A stretch of DNA of 64,000 bases from an uncultured Dysgonomonas sp. (GCA_900556485.1 USOX01000003.1:140863-204862); one strand, 5' to 3'; positions 53,023 to 62,220 are shown, numbered from the stretch's first letter. Notes: a model not told the origin generated them from the letters alone. Translations and numbers: made by a program.

Positions 53023-53733
53023 TTATTTTGTTTTTTTCATCATATCATCAAAAAACGCATCTCTGTAGGAGTTACCAACGGCGATCTCATAAGTCTTGAT
53101 AAATACATCATTATTGTCGAATGACTCGATATGATTCTTATTTACAATATATGATTTGTTTATCCGGAGAAAAATACTCTTTGGAAGCATATCATGAATC
53201 GTTTTCACATTCATACGGGTGATTATACGTTGCTGTTCCATCTGTATAATCACATAATCTTTGAGCCCCTCTATAAAAAGGATATCTTTAAGATTGACCT
53301 TAAAAAATCGTCTGTCGGACTTTACAAATATATATTCGTCTTCGACATTCTCTACGCTTTTTTCATCTTCCTCCATCAAGAGCGAATGATATGTAATAGC
53401 CTTATCCACAGCCTTACGAAATTTTGCCGGATCAATTGGTTTCACCAGATAGTCAATAGCGTCTACTTCATAGCTATCGAGAGCATATTCAGAGTAGGCG
53501 GTAGTAAATATAATGAGGGTATGTTTGGGTATGCTTCTCGCAAACTCGATGCCGTTGATTCCCGGCATTTGTATATCGAGGAATATTAAATCGACATGGT
53601 TAGTTTCCATATATTCTGATGCAGCTTTTGCACTGTTAAATGAATTCAACAGTTCTAATTGCGATATAGGTTTTACCAGTTTCTTAATTCCTTCACGAGC
53701 AATAGGCTCGTCATCAACTATAATACATCTCAT
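53023..53733 (-). CDS. LytTR-family response regulator
   Basis: This 236-aa regulator has a receiver domain at residues 1-120, with acidic pair DD at 7-8. The phosphoacceptor Asp is in LIFLDIQMPGINGIEF (about residue 53), and the conserved Lys is in YLVKPIDPAKF. A LytTR DNA-binding domain covers about 140-236 (YIFVKSDRRFFKVNLKDILF, GLKDYVIIQME, FLRINKSYIVNKNHIESFDN). Its start overlaps the end of the upstream histidine kinase gene by four bases (ATGA), so the pair forms a two-component system. Targets are unknown, but the TonB receptor upstream in the same cluster is a natural candidate. Confidence 0.94.
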   Translation of the reverse strand: MRCIIVDDEPIAREGIKKLVKPISQLELLNSFNSAKAASEYMETNHVDLIFLDIQMPGINGIEFARSIPKHTLIIFTTAYSEYALDSYEVDAIDYLVKPIDPAKFRKAVDKAITYHSLLMEEDEKSVENVEDEYIFVKSDRRFFKVNLKDILFIEGLKDYVIIQMEQQRIITRMNVKTIHDMLPKSIFLRINKSYIVNKNHIESFDNNDVFIKTYEIAVGNSYRDAFFDDMMKKTK

Positions 53734-54794
53734 AATTTCAATTGTAAATTTACAGTATAAACTGTATCGTTTTTTGTTTGTTTCAATAAATAATCCTGAC
53801 CATATAATAGATCGAGTCTACGCTTTATATTAGCCAATCCAAGCCCTCCGGATATTCCTTCTGTAATATTTTCTGAGGTAGAATTGATGCAATCAAAAAC
53901 AAGCTTATGTTTGTCTATTTCGAACGATATATGAACATAAGAGTTTTCTTCACCAGAGAGATTATGCTTTACAGCATTTTCTACAAAAGGAATGAATAAG
54001 AGAGGTGCTACCTGTATCTTTTCAGTATTTCCGGTTATAGATATTTTGTACTCAAAATTATCGCGTCGTATTTTTTCAAGTTCCAAAAAGTTGGATAAAA
54101 AATTAATATCTGCCTCCAGATATACTTTATCCTGCTCGCTATCATTCAATTGATATTGGAGCAAATAGTCGAGCTTAGACAATATATACGAAGCCATGCG
54201 AGGATCCTCTTCTATCAGAATATTAGCATTATTGAGCATATTGAAGAGGAAATGAGGATTTATCTGGCTTTTTAGAAAATTCAGTTCGGTTTGTGAAGTT
54301 GCTAACCTTAGATTGACTATGCGACGGTTACTTGTCATCCAATGTTTAAACAACATCAGAGCTGATATTCCGCCAAGAAAGAAAAAAATAGCAAGTAGTG
54401 AAGATGTCACACTCAGTACTATAGCTACAAGTGAAGATTGCTCTTGATTAGTAACTGCTATATCGTAAAAATATTCCTGTATTACCATTTGTATAGATAA
54501 AGCAAAAAAAGTGAATAACACAAGGGAAACAATATATAAGAATATTTTATTCTTAACTAAGAAGCGAGGGAATAATACAAAGGCGTTGAAATAAACTAAC
54601 ATATTGACAAAAAAAGAATACCCAATCCAACCACCAAAACGGTTTAAAGACAAATTCAGTTTATCAGGTGCATCGAAAAAGACTCCTATCGTTATCATCA
54701 AAATAACAATCTGTAGTGTTACATGCCTAGCTATCCGATACCTGTCATCTAACAACAATGAAGATATTCTACTTCTATTAATCAACATTTCCAT
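53730..54794 (-). CDS. LytS-like sensor histidine kinase (intact)
   Basis: This 354-aa membrane kinase has four predicted transmembrane helices in residues about 25-155. A His_kinase domain follows, with LKSQINPHFLFNMLNN carrying the phosphoacceptor His181. The ATP-binding domain shows PFVENAVKHN (N box) and SGGLGLANIKRRLDLLYG (G box). It lacks a large periplasmic sensor, so a membrane-embedded signal is likely. It overlaps the response regulator gene by four bases and the related pseudokinase gene by 17 bases. The two kinases share the same layout, indicating a duplication. Confidence 0.93.
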   Translation of the reverse strand: MEMLINRSRISSLLLDDRYRIARHVTLQIVILMITIGVFFDAPDKLNLSLNRFGGWIGYSFFVNMLVYFNAFVLFPRFLVKNKIFLYIVSLVLFTFFALSIQMVIQEYFYDIAVTNQEQSSLVAIVLSVTSSLLAIFFFLGGISALMLFKHWMTSNRRIVNLRLATSQTELNFLKSQINPHFLFNMLNNANILIEEDPRMASYILSKLDYLLQYQLNDSEQDKVYLEADINFLSNFLELEKIRRDNFEYKISITGNTEKIQVAPLLFIPFVENAVKHNLSGEENSYVHISFEIDKHKLVFDCINSTSENITEGISGGLGLANIKRRLDLLYGQDYLLKQTKNDTVYTVNLQLKL

Positions 54795-55821
54795 TTTCTG
54801 AAATATTTATTTGAAGTTCTATTATTCCCGGTTTCAGCAATAATCTGTGTTTTTGGGGATATTGCAGCTCCAATCTTTTATTAATCAGGGATAGAGATTT
54901 TCCACTCAGGTTTCCCTTACCGTCCGATTGACACATAAAGGTAAGTAATCCTCTTTCAACATGAAAAAAAAGATCGAGAGATAGGCTTTCATCTACTATA
55001 TCTTGTATCAGAGATATAAAAAGAAGTGGCGATACAGATATATTATTTAAGTTTTCCCCTGTATGAAACCTATACTGGAATTGCTTCCTGTTCAGCCGTT
55101 CCAAATCAAGGAAATTAGTTAAAAAATTTATTTCCGACTTTAAGAATACTCGTTGTCTGCTACAGTCATACAATTGATATCTAAGCAATTGACCTAATCG
55201 CATCAACATATCTGTTGCTCTTTGAGGTTCTGACATCACTAATGATGAAGCATTTCTAAGAGTCTTGGAAAGAAAAGCAGGGGTTACCTGTCCTTTCAGT
55301 TTATTTAATTTTGATTTTAGGTGCTCATACTCTAATTCGCTCACTCGTTTATTTCCTGCAATCCAATAATTAAATAATTTAAAAGCTGTTACTCCACAAA
55401 AACAAATCAGAGTCATCACAAATGAAGCCACGCTATCAATCAGAATTAAAGGACTGGTATATGACGTAATCCGATGAGGTAATTGTAATGCATTTCGTAC
55501 CCAGTATTCTTCTACTATGGCCAGTACTGGCAGAGAAAATACAATCAATGATAATATTACAAAATAAATAACATACTCCCCTTTTAATAAGAATTTGGAA
55601 ACCAGATAATAATAATTGAAATAAATAGTAATCAGATATAAGAGAAAAGAGGAAAGGCAAATCAGATATATACGGCTACCTAAAATGTCCTGACAATCCT
55701 GATAGGCTACAAATGTTTGATTGAAAGTAATTATAGCTCCAGTCAGTATAAAAAGAAAATGTCTTAAAAACCGATATTTAGAATCTACCAGAAATGAGGG
55801 TAATATATAGCTTTCTTTCAT
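54778..55821 (-). CDS. LytS-like pseudokinase lacking the phosphoacceptor histidine
   Basis: This 347-aa paralogue of the next gene has the same four-helix membrane part (about residues 20-150) and His_kinase region. The motif that should read QINPHFLFN instead reads QVTPAFLSKTLRN, so Ala182 replaces the phosphoacceptor His. The ATP N box (PFVENAVKHN in the paralogue) is SLIQDIVDES, without the Asn, and the G box is lost. The gene is otherwise open, colinear and overlaps the intact kinase gene by 17 bases, so it is probably expressed. I infer a regulatory or heterodimeric partner of the active kinase. Confidence 0.82.
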   Translation of the reverse strand: MKESYILPSFLVDSKYRFLRHFLFILTGAIITFNQTFVAYQDCQDILGSRIYLICLSSFLLYLITIYFNYYYLVSKFLLKGEYVIYFVILSLIVFSLPVLAIVEEYWVRNALQLPHRITSYTSPLILIDSVASFVMTLICFCGVTAFKLFNYWIAGNKRVSELEYEHLKSKLNKLKGQVTPAFLSKTLRNASSLVMSEPQRATDMLMRLGQLLRYQLYDCSRQRVFLKSEINFLTNFLDLERLNRKQFQYRFHTGENLNNISVSPLLFISLIQDIVDESLSLDLFFHVERGLLTFMCQSDGKGNLSGKSLSLINKRLELQYPQKHRLLLKPGIIELQINISENGNVD

Positions 55822-55894
55822 CTTATTTTATTTTTCTGTGCAGATTAAACAAAGATACAATTTTTTGTTCTTCTTCATTAAACCTAGAATATAT

Positions 55895-55965
55895 AAGGGG
55901 AAACACGGAGTTTCTTATTCCACCATTTGGCAATATAAGAAACTCCGGATGTTTCTGTGTAACCC
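55895..55965. repeat. CACGGAGT-type repeat as a hairpin
   Basis: GGAAACACGGAGTTTCTTAT (55900-55919) faces ATAAGAAACTCC and TGTTTC (55934-55957), with a stem of about 18 pairs around a short AT-rich loop. It lies between the TonB receptor gene and the pseudokinase gene and may reduce read-through within the cluster. Confidence 0.65.
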
Positions 55966-55982
55966 TGTTTACTCGTTCTAGA

Positions 55983-58334
55983 TTAAAAATCAAGCCTGTA
56001 CACCATATTGAAAATAGAATTCTTTAATCGGCGAGGTTCAATTTTACCTGTTTGCAGATTATATTCGTGACCGAAGTATTCTTTATAGCCTGTTGCATTC
56101 ATCCCTTTGATTGCAAATTCGTGCGATACTTTTTTGCGGTTCATACGGTAACTGATTGTATAGTTAGCCAGAAGCATTGGTGATAATTGTTTTGAGAAGG
56201 CCTTAGTCTCATCGTATTGCGTCTCTTTATCGGGGTGAGCCATTGTAGCAGCTTCGTCTACCGGACTATATCTTTCACCTCCCTGCAATGTCAGCTTAAG
56301 GTTTACGCCTAATACATTCTGTTTGTTACGCCCAATCATCCATTCTTTTCCGAATAATCCGTTCAGTATATAGTTGCGATTGTATCTTGTATTGTGCCAT
56401 ACACCATCTCCACCTGTATATTCTGAGTTCAAAACCGATGCTGTTATCATATAATACATTCCTTTGGTCATATATTTTTCGAATGTAACATCTATTCCAT
56501 AGTTGCGTCCTTTTCCTTTGTTTACCAATGCATCTTCTACATAAAAATTATTGCGATTAAGTATGGAATAAGAACTGTCGGCCATCACAGGCACATCGTA
56601 TAGGTATTGGAAATAAGGTTCTACTCTTAAATTCATATCATCCGAAATTTTGTAATTGTATGACAATGCCAGATGATGTGTTTTTGTGAAGTCCAGATTT
56701 TTATTTACCAGTTCATCTCCTGTATTTCTTGTTTTTACAAAATATACGTCCATTTTTTCCATGCGGCTATGCAATCCATAAGCAAATCCTAAAGAGCTCT
56801 TTGATGACATCTGCCATTTAATGGCTGCACGAGGTTCTACTGTCCAGCTGTCGTTTAGAGTAAGGTACTGACCGTTAACTCCTAATGTTGCAGAAACGTT
56901 ATCACTAAGATTAAACAATGAACTTGTATAAGCTGATAATAGATTGGTATTGCCTTTTCCTTCCGAGATAGTTTCCAATGGTTTAGTATCGAATGGAGCT
57001 AATTGAAAATCCATATCATATCTCATATTCGTTATTGTAAAACCGGTTTTATTAGTATGCTTGCTGCTATATTTCTTATTGAAAGACGAAGTTAGAACCA
57101 GATTAGTAAATTTACTATTGAAATTAAGATATGGAGTAGAAACCATATTATTGTCGTATTGATCTTCTGTTGCTTCTGTATCAGAATAAGTAGTAGCCAG
57201 AGTGGTTTTCAACATAGCATTGTTACTGAAGAAGTAGCGGTGGCTCAATCCGGCCGCTGCCGAAAGTTGTTTCATTCTTGAATCTTTACCATCATCTTTG
57301 TATTCCCATTCTTCCGGCGATTCTATTTCGGGTTTTATCTTATCTTTCAATGCTGTGCCCCATACAGAGAATACTCCTGCATTTTTAGTCGGGAAATTGA
57401 ATTTGAAGTTTAAATCCTGATAATCCATTATTTGTTCTAAATCTCCTGCCGGACTTACCTTATTCATCAATCCTGTTGTTGAATATCTGTAGTTAAATAT
57501 ATAAGATGAATTATGTTTCTTACTGATTGGTCCTTCCGATGCAAAATCCAAACCTAGTAATCCTGCCTGTAATGTATGTTGGAAGTTGTTGCTATTCCCG
57601 TTTCTGAGCTTCATATCAAAGACACCTGACACTGCATTGTTATATTCGGCAGGAAAAGCACCTGCAAAGAAATCGGAATTGCCCAATACATTATTACTTA
57701 AAGAAGATAATATACCACCACCCAGAGTTGATACATCGGCAAAGTGGTTAGGGTTAGGAATTTCCACATCTTCTAAACGCCATTGCAGGAGGCTGGGAGC
57801 ATTACCATGTACAGATATACCATTGTTCCCTACTCCGGGAGATACTCCGGCAAATGAGCTGACCAAACGAGCGGGATCATCCATCCCTCCGGCATAGCGT
57901 GAGGCTTCTTCCACACTTAGCATATGTCCGCCAAAGAGAGCCATTTTATTCAGAGGTTCGTCTTTGTTCGTTTTTACGGTGACTACTACTTCTCCTAATT
58001 CCTGAGCCTTTTCTGTTAGCTGAATTTCGAGATAAACTTCTTTTGCTGATGTCACCATAATCTCACGCATAACACTTGTTTCGTAGCCTACAGAAGAAGC
58101 TTGCAAATCGTGACGTCCTACAGGTACATTTTCTAAAGTGAATTGCCCGTTGTCTCCTGTTATCGATCCTATCTGAGGCATATCCAAAAGACCTACTGAG
58201 ATAAATGGAAGCGGTGCTCCTGACAAACGGTCTACAACAACACCTTTGATATTCTGTACTAATTGTTTGTTTTGTGCGAATATGTTTATTGCCATGCACA
58301 GACTTAAGATTGATAATACAATTATTCTTTTCAT
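55983..58334 (-). CDS. TonB-dependent receptor linked to a LytS/LytTR system
   Basis: This 783-aa outer membrane receptor has a signal peptide (ending NIFAQN) and a carboxypeptidase-regulatory-like beta-sandwich at about residues 28-115 (GVVVDRLSGAPLPFISVGLL). A plug-like region holds DPARLVSSFAGVSPGVGNNG and ISVHGNAPSLLQWRLEDVEI. A barrel follows, ending in LKNSIFNMVYRLDF. The plug is of the variant type seen in receptors whose ligand is unknown. No SusD partner follows, so a glycan-type SusCD system is unlikely. It is flanked by the HU-like microprotein gene (26 bases upstream) and the kinase-regulator genes (161 bases downstream), all leftward. The ligand cannot be predicted. Confidence 0.85.
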   Translation of the reverse strand: MKRIIVLSILSLCMAINIFAQNKQLVQNIKGVVVDRLSGAPLPFISVGLLDMPQIGSITGDNGQFTLENVPVGRHDLQASSVGYETSVMREIMVTSAKEVYLEIQLTEKAQELGEVVVTVKTNKDEPLNKMALFGGHMLSVEEASRYAGGMDDPARLVSSFAGVSPGVGNNGISVHGNAPSLLQWRLEDVEIPNPNHFADVSTLGGGILSSLSNNVLGNSDFFAGAFPAEYNNAVSGVFDMKLRNGNSNNFQHTLQAGLLGLDFASEGPISKKHNSSYIFNYRYSTTGLMNKVSPAGDLEQIMDYQDLNFKFNFPTKNAGVFSVWGTALKDKIKPEIESPEEWEYKDDGKDSRMKQLSAAAGLSHRYFFSNNAMLKTTLATTYSDTEATEDQYDNNMVSTPYLNFNSKFTNLVLTSSFNKKYSSKHTNKTGFTITNMRYDMDFQLAPFDTKPLETISEGKGNTNLLSAYTSSLFNLSDNVSATLGVNGQYLTLNDSWTVEPRAAIKWQMSSKSSLGFAYGLHSRMEKMDVYFVKTRNTGDELVNKNLDFTKTHHLALSYNYKISDDMNLRVEPYFQYLYDVPVMADSSYSILNRNNFYVEDALVNKGKGRNYGIDVTFEKYMTKGMYYMITASVLNSEYTGGDGVWHNTRYNRNYILNGLFGKEWMIGRNKQNVLGVNLKLTLQGGERYSPVDEAATMAHPDKETQYDETKAFSKQLSPMLLANYTISYRMNRKKVSHEFAIKGMNATGYKEYFGHEYNLQTGKIEPRRLKNSIFNMVYRLDF

Positions 58335-58360
58335 AGTTGCTTGTTTTTATATATTAGTTA

Positions 58361-58537
58361 TTATTTTTTCAGGATGGAGAGAAGTTTATATAGTTTGCCT
58401 ACGAAATTGCGGATGCTTCCTGATGCTTCCAGTTCGTTATTCAATACCTGTTCCAAAGCGTTCAGAACTTTTGTGCAGTCAGAAGCTTCAACTCCTGATA
58501 ATTGCGATACTTTTTCTATTACTTCTGTTTTATTCAT
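58361..58537 (-). CDS. HU-like N-terminal microprotein, 58 aa
   Basis: This short leftward gene begins with ATG at 58537 and ends with TAA at 58361. It reads MNKTEVIEKVSQLSGVEASD and continues with CTKVLNALEQVLNNELEASG, closely following the first two helices of HU/IHF proteins (MNKTELI pattern). After about residue 43, where HU has its GFGTF strand and DNA-embracing arms, it instead ends in a short helix-like IRNFVGKLYKLLSILKK. It therefore lacks the DNA-binding arms. It lies 26 bases upstream of the TonB receptor gene, with a -7 box at 58572-58565. A role in pairing with HU or in gating the cluster is conjecture. Confidence 0.65.
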   Translation of the reverse strand: MNKTEVIEKVSQLSGVEASDCTKVLNALEQVLNNELEASGSIRNFVGKLYKLLSILKK

Positions 58538-58564
58538 TTGTGATGTTTTATTTGATTTATATCA

Positions 58565-58572
58565 CAAATGTA
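58565..58572 (-). promoter_or_regulatory. -7 box of the HU-like/TonB receptor cluster
   Basis: TACATTTG on the minus strand matches the -7 consensus, about 28 bases before the ATG of the microprotein gene. A clear -33 TTG is not seen. The flanking ATTTGTGATGTTTTATT and its partner ATATCACAAAT (58536-58569) form an imperfect inverted repeat that could be an operator. Confidence 0.45.
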
Positions 58573-58831
58573 GGCTGTTAAGGAAGGCTGTTTTGAATAT
58601 TGATACGAACAGCCCATAAAATGATACGAAAGTGCTTTTTTCGTATACTTAGGTATAAAACTCTATGTAAAGATTTATTTCATATCTTAACAGCAAAGGC
58701 ATTAACCACAAAGTACACAACGGATTACATAAGGGGTGCAAAGAAATAGAATCCTTTTCTTTATTTTATTATCTACGATATAACCATTTTTATTATCTTG
58801 CCACACTTAACGCTAATTTCATCACAAACTT

Positions 58832-59428
58832 ATGAATGACGGATTTAATAGGCTTAGCAGTGGCATCTTTATAGAAAGAAGACTTAATAAAGAGGATTTA
58901 GAACAGCTGGAAAAGCACAAAAGATGTAAAAGAGTTGTTATTACAGGCCTGAAGGCTGACAATCTTGATTTTTTACTACCAATGAAAGGATTACAAAAAT
59001 TGGTAATGTATAGTTGTACTATCAGGGACTGGACTGCACTTAAAAAGCTGGGGAAATTAAAAGAGATTTTTATCAATGGAGTGAGGAATGATATCGATAA
59101 CTTTTCATTTCTATCAGATATGCATTCTTTAGAATATATTGGTATAGTGAATGCTGTTCATCTATATAATTTCCCGGATTTATCGGAATGTAAAAACCTG
59201 CAACGCCTTTCTATCTGGGATTGCAAAAACTTAACGGATATTTCAAGCATAGCGTCTATCCCTAATATCGAACGATTTGGGATAACAAGTAAATGTATAA
59301 TGCCTAATGATTTAGAATTTATTATGCAGATGCCATCGATAAAGTATATGTCCGGTGCTTTTGGAGGAAAAAAGATTCTGAATCAATTTATGGAGCTATT
59401 GAGTAAGTATGGTCTCCAATATGGGTAG
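58832..59428 (+). CDS. Leucine-rich-repeat-like protein, 198 aa
   Basis: This cytoplasmic-looking protein has no signal peptide. It contains about five degenerate units of the 22-residue leucine-rich type, for example LKADNLDFLLPMKGLQKLVM, LKKLGKLKEIFINGV, SDMHSLEYIGIVNA and SECKNLQRLSIWDCKNLTDI. These resemble internalin-type repeats without a cap domain. Such short LRR proteins in Bacteroidetes often act in protein binding, and no partner is adjacent. It is divergent from the HU-like cluster and convergent with the efflux operon, which it meets at a hairpin. Its function is unknown. Confidence 0.72.
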   Translation: MNDGFNRLSSGIFIERRLNKEDLEQLEKHKRCKRVVITGLKADNLDFLLPMKGLQKLVMYSCTIRDWTALKKLGKLKEIFINGVRNDIDNFSFLSDMHSLEYIGIVNAVHLYNFPDLSECKNLQRLSIWDCKNLTDISSIASIPNIERFGITSKCIMPNDLEFIMQMPSIKYMSGAFGGKKILNQFMELLSKYGLQYG

Positions 59429-59440
59429 TATATAATTAAG

Positions 59441-59488
59441 ATTGCTTTTACCTCCTTCTTAGCAATACCTAGAGAGGGTAAAAGCAAT
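59441..59488. terminator. Hairpin between convergent LRR and MFS genes
   Basis: ATTGCTTTTACC and GGTAAAAGCAAT form a perfect 12-base-pair stem with a 24-base loop. The T tract is weak, but the position fits a shared terminator. Confidence 0.6.
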
Positions 59489-59510
59489 CATGCAAAATAT
59501 TATATTGTCA

Positions 59511-61148
59511 TTATCTGCTATAAACTCTATTCCTCATATTTTTCCAGATATATCTCAATTTAGGTAGCTTATGATAAGTTGGGCGTGCATATCTTACAGA
59601 CAAGATACCTAAAAGCACAACTATACCGAACAGGGTAACACCTCCGTAAATTTCCTTCCAACTCAGAAGCATTGCCTGCATATTAGTTATACCATGCAAA
59701 GCCTGAGTGGCTGCAATCTGAGCTTGTTCGACTGAATGTCCGGTAGCTACAGATTGATTGAATGCATTTTGAAAAACATGATTGGACATTGGATTTACCA
59801 AATCCATATTTTGGGACAAGACTATCAGGTTCTTCTTCTGCAAATACTGTAAAACACTAGCACAAAGGCTGGATGCCATAGTGCCTCCTATTGCCGACCG
59901 TACAAAGCTCATCACAGTAATGCTTGAAAAGAAATGTGGAAAAGAAACTCCTTCAGCAGCATAAAGAGCCAGACTGATGTATAGGGTAATATATCCGATA
60001 CCTTTCAATAAATAAGGCAGATATAAATCTTCTTTAGCAATAGAAGGTTGAAGAATAAAATAGATAATAAAGTGATGTAATACAAAACACAGGAATCCAA
60101 TAAAGAATATAGTCTTATAATTTCCTTTAAAAATAGCCATCCAGTAAAAGGAATATACCACACCGATAAGCACCCCTACAAAGACAGCCCAATTTAACGA
60201 AGCATTGTGCAGGATATCGTAATGCAGAATACCACCAGTATATGCATTTAGTATAACTGTTGATGTACTAAGGAATAACTGCAATATTGCCAGTAATATT
60301 ATTGCCCTTATCAACTGTTTATATTTAAATACTTCGGGCATTATAAAAGGACGACGTATTCCAAACATCCTTTGGATAGCACATACTAGAAAGAAAACGG
60401 TTGCAACTGTTGCAATCAATATATATTTCGAATCGAACCAATCGAGACGCTTTCCATATTCGAAAATGAAATTGATAAGCACCAATACTATTGTCCATAA
60501 ACCCATACCAAGCCAGTCTATCTGATAAAGAGGGAACTTCTTCATCAAGCGGATAGGACGCATCAGAAAATAGATAACCGTCATAGCGCATAGCTGCAAA
60601 CCAACTATAAGGATATGCATATACTTCCAGCTAAAGAGGTATGATATCTCTGCTGTTAGTAATCCTGATAATTGTATTGAACCTAATACAACAAGGTATA
60701 CAATCGAGAAAAAAATTGTAAAATCCCTCTTCGGGGTGATAATAAGCTGTATAGACGACATACATTCGAACATGCCCACCATCTTTACTGCACCTACGAT
60801 AAAAGAAGTAATGTATAGGGTAAGAATATTATCCGAATACATGCATATGATATTCCCTACAACTATCACTGCCATAGCCGTCAGCAATATGGTACGCGAC
60901 ATAAAGCGAAACTTGATACGAAACAGCAATGGGAAAATCATTGTCATCCCGATAAACGAAGCTGTGCTGATAAATTTCACATCTTCCATTGCCAGAGCCT
61001 TTCCTCCTACGACTTCATTCAGATTGGTCAGATAGATGCTATTAGAGAGTTGAAAGAGTATAGCTATCGAAAGTAATATGATAAATCTCAGGCGGTCGGG
61101 TACAAAGTCCTTGAACGCCATAATACGGTATTTACCTTGTGGAATCAT
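59511..61148 (-). CDS. MFS drug/metabolite efflux transporter (EmrB-like)
   Basis: This 545-aa inner-membrane protein has about 14 hydrophobic helices, as in the DHA2/EmrB group. Typical stretches are FIILLSIAILFQLSNSIYLT at the first helix, MKFPLYQIDWLGMGLWTIVL-like KFPLYQIDWLGMGLWTIVLV in the middle, and FSSITVMSFVRSAIGGTMAS. It is third in an operon after TolC-like and HlyD-like genes, with ten bases to the latter. Together they form a tripartite pump. An internal ATG (61121, MAFKDFVPDRL) is an equally plausible start. The transported compound cannot be predicted. Confidence 0.85.
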   Translation of the reverse strand: MIPQGKYRIMAFKDFVPDRLRFIILLSIAILFQLSNSIYLTNLNEVVGGKALAMEDVKFISTASFIGMTMIFPLLFRIKFRFMSRTILLTAMAVIVVGNIICMYSDNILTLYITSFIVGAVKMVGMFECMSSIQLIITPKRDFTIFFSIVYLVVLGSIQLSGLLTAEISYLFSWKYMHILIVGLQLCAMTVIYFLMRPIRLMKKFPLYQIDWLGMGLWTIVLVLINFIFEYGKRLDWFDSKYILIATVATVFFLVCAIQRMFGIRRPFIMPEVFKYKQLIRAIILLAILQLFLSTSTVILNAYTGGILHYDILHNASLNWAVFVGVLIGVVYSFYWMAIFKGNYKTIFFIGFLCFVLHHFIIYFILQPSIAKEDLYLPYLLKGIGYITLYISLALYAAEGVSFPHFFSSITVMSFVRSAIGGTMASSLCASVLQYLQKKNLIVLSQNMDLVNPMSNHVFQNAFNQSVATGHSVEQAQIAATQALHGITNMQAMLLSWKEIYGGVTLFGIVVLLGILSVRYARPTYHKLPKLRYIWKNMRNRVYSR

Positions 61149-61158
61149 TCAGTTCTGT

Positions 61159-62220
61159 TTAGTTTGATTTTACATATACTTCGGCACTCATTCCAGCTTT
61201 TAACTTAGCTAAATTCTCAGCATCGTTGTCAGAAGTTAGTTCTATACGAATAGGTATCCGTTGCTCTACTTTTACAAAGTTCCCTGTCGAATTATCTGTG
61301 GGCACAAGCGAAAAAGCAGAACCTGTTGCCTGAGACATAGCCGTAATTTTCCCCTTAAATTTCACATCAGGGATTGCATCTATATCTATTTCAACTTCAT
61401 CGCCCAAAGCTATATCTTTGGTTTGTTTCTCTTTATAATTAGCAATCACCCATACATCCGATTCATCAACGATGCTCACTACAGATTGCCCCCGTTGTAC
61501 TAATTGCCCTACCTGTAAGTCTTTACGCCCGACAATTCCACTGCATGGTGCAACAATTACTGTATATGACAAATTCAGTTCTGCCATGTCCAAAGCCGCT
61601 TTCATTTGCTTGATATTAGCATCATTCTGAGATAAACGTTTTGTTTGCTCCTCTCCCATCAGTGCTGTCGATTTTTTCTGACGCACCATCATATCATATT
61701 TTGCTTTGGTTGCATCATATTCTGTTTTTATATTGTCATACTGATCACGGGTTACAGCTTCTTGCTTTAGAAGATTTTCGTACCTTCTCAGATTGGTTGC
61801 CGCATGTTCTAACCTTACCTTTACTTCCTCTATACCTGCATCCGAAACGGTCAGGTTATTATAAGTTGTGCTTATTGTGGAACCCATTACACTTTTTCCG
61901 GCTAACGCATTTGCATAATTTGCCTCCGCCTGAGCCAAATGAAAAATATACTCTGTATCATCTATAATAAGAAGTGTATCACCTTTATTTACATGCTGAT
62001 ATTCCTCGAAACGTATATCTTTGATATATCCCTGCACTCGCGAATTGACAGGTACAATATGACGTTTCACCTGTGCATTGTTTGTATATTTCGCACTTCC
62101 CACTACCAGGAACTGTGCAATTACCCATCCGATGCCTAATATAATAATTGCCAGTAATATATAATTGAAGATCCTGAATTGAATACTTTTCCCTTTTTTT
62201 CTGTTTTCTTGAGTTTCCAT
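61159..62220 (-). CDS. HlyD/EmrA-family periplasmic adaptor
   Basis: This 353-aa protein has one N-terminal membrane helix (residues about 18-38, YILLAIIILGIGWVIAQFLV). The membrane fusion fold follows: a lipoyl half-motif SRVQGYIKDIRFEEYQHVNK (about 52-71), a helical hairpin (about 90-200), the second half VAPCSGIVGRKDLQVGQLVQ, and a beta-barrel domain containing GDEVEIDIDAIPDVKFKGKI. It connects the MFS pump to the outer membrane channel. It lies eight bases downstream of the TolC-like gene and ten upstream of the MFS gene, so all three are co-translated. Confidence 0.92.
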   Translation of the reverse strand: METQENRKKGKSIQFRIFNYILLAIIILGIGWVIAQFLVVGSAKYTNNAQVKRHIVPVNSRVQGYIKDIRFEEYQHVNKGDTLLIIDDTEYIFHLAQAEANYANALAGKSVMGSTISTTYNNLTVSDAGIEEVKVRLEHAATNLRRYENLLKQEAVTRDQYDNIKTEYDATKAKYDMMVRQKKSTALMGEEQTKRLSQNDANIKQMKAALDMAELNLSYTVIVAPCSGIVGRKDLQVGQLVQRGQSVVSIVDESDVWVIANYKEKQTKDIALGDEVEIDIDAIPDVKFKGKITAMSQATGSAFSLVPTDNSTGNFVKVEQRIPIRIELTSDNDAENLAKLKAGMSAEVYVKSN

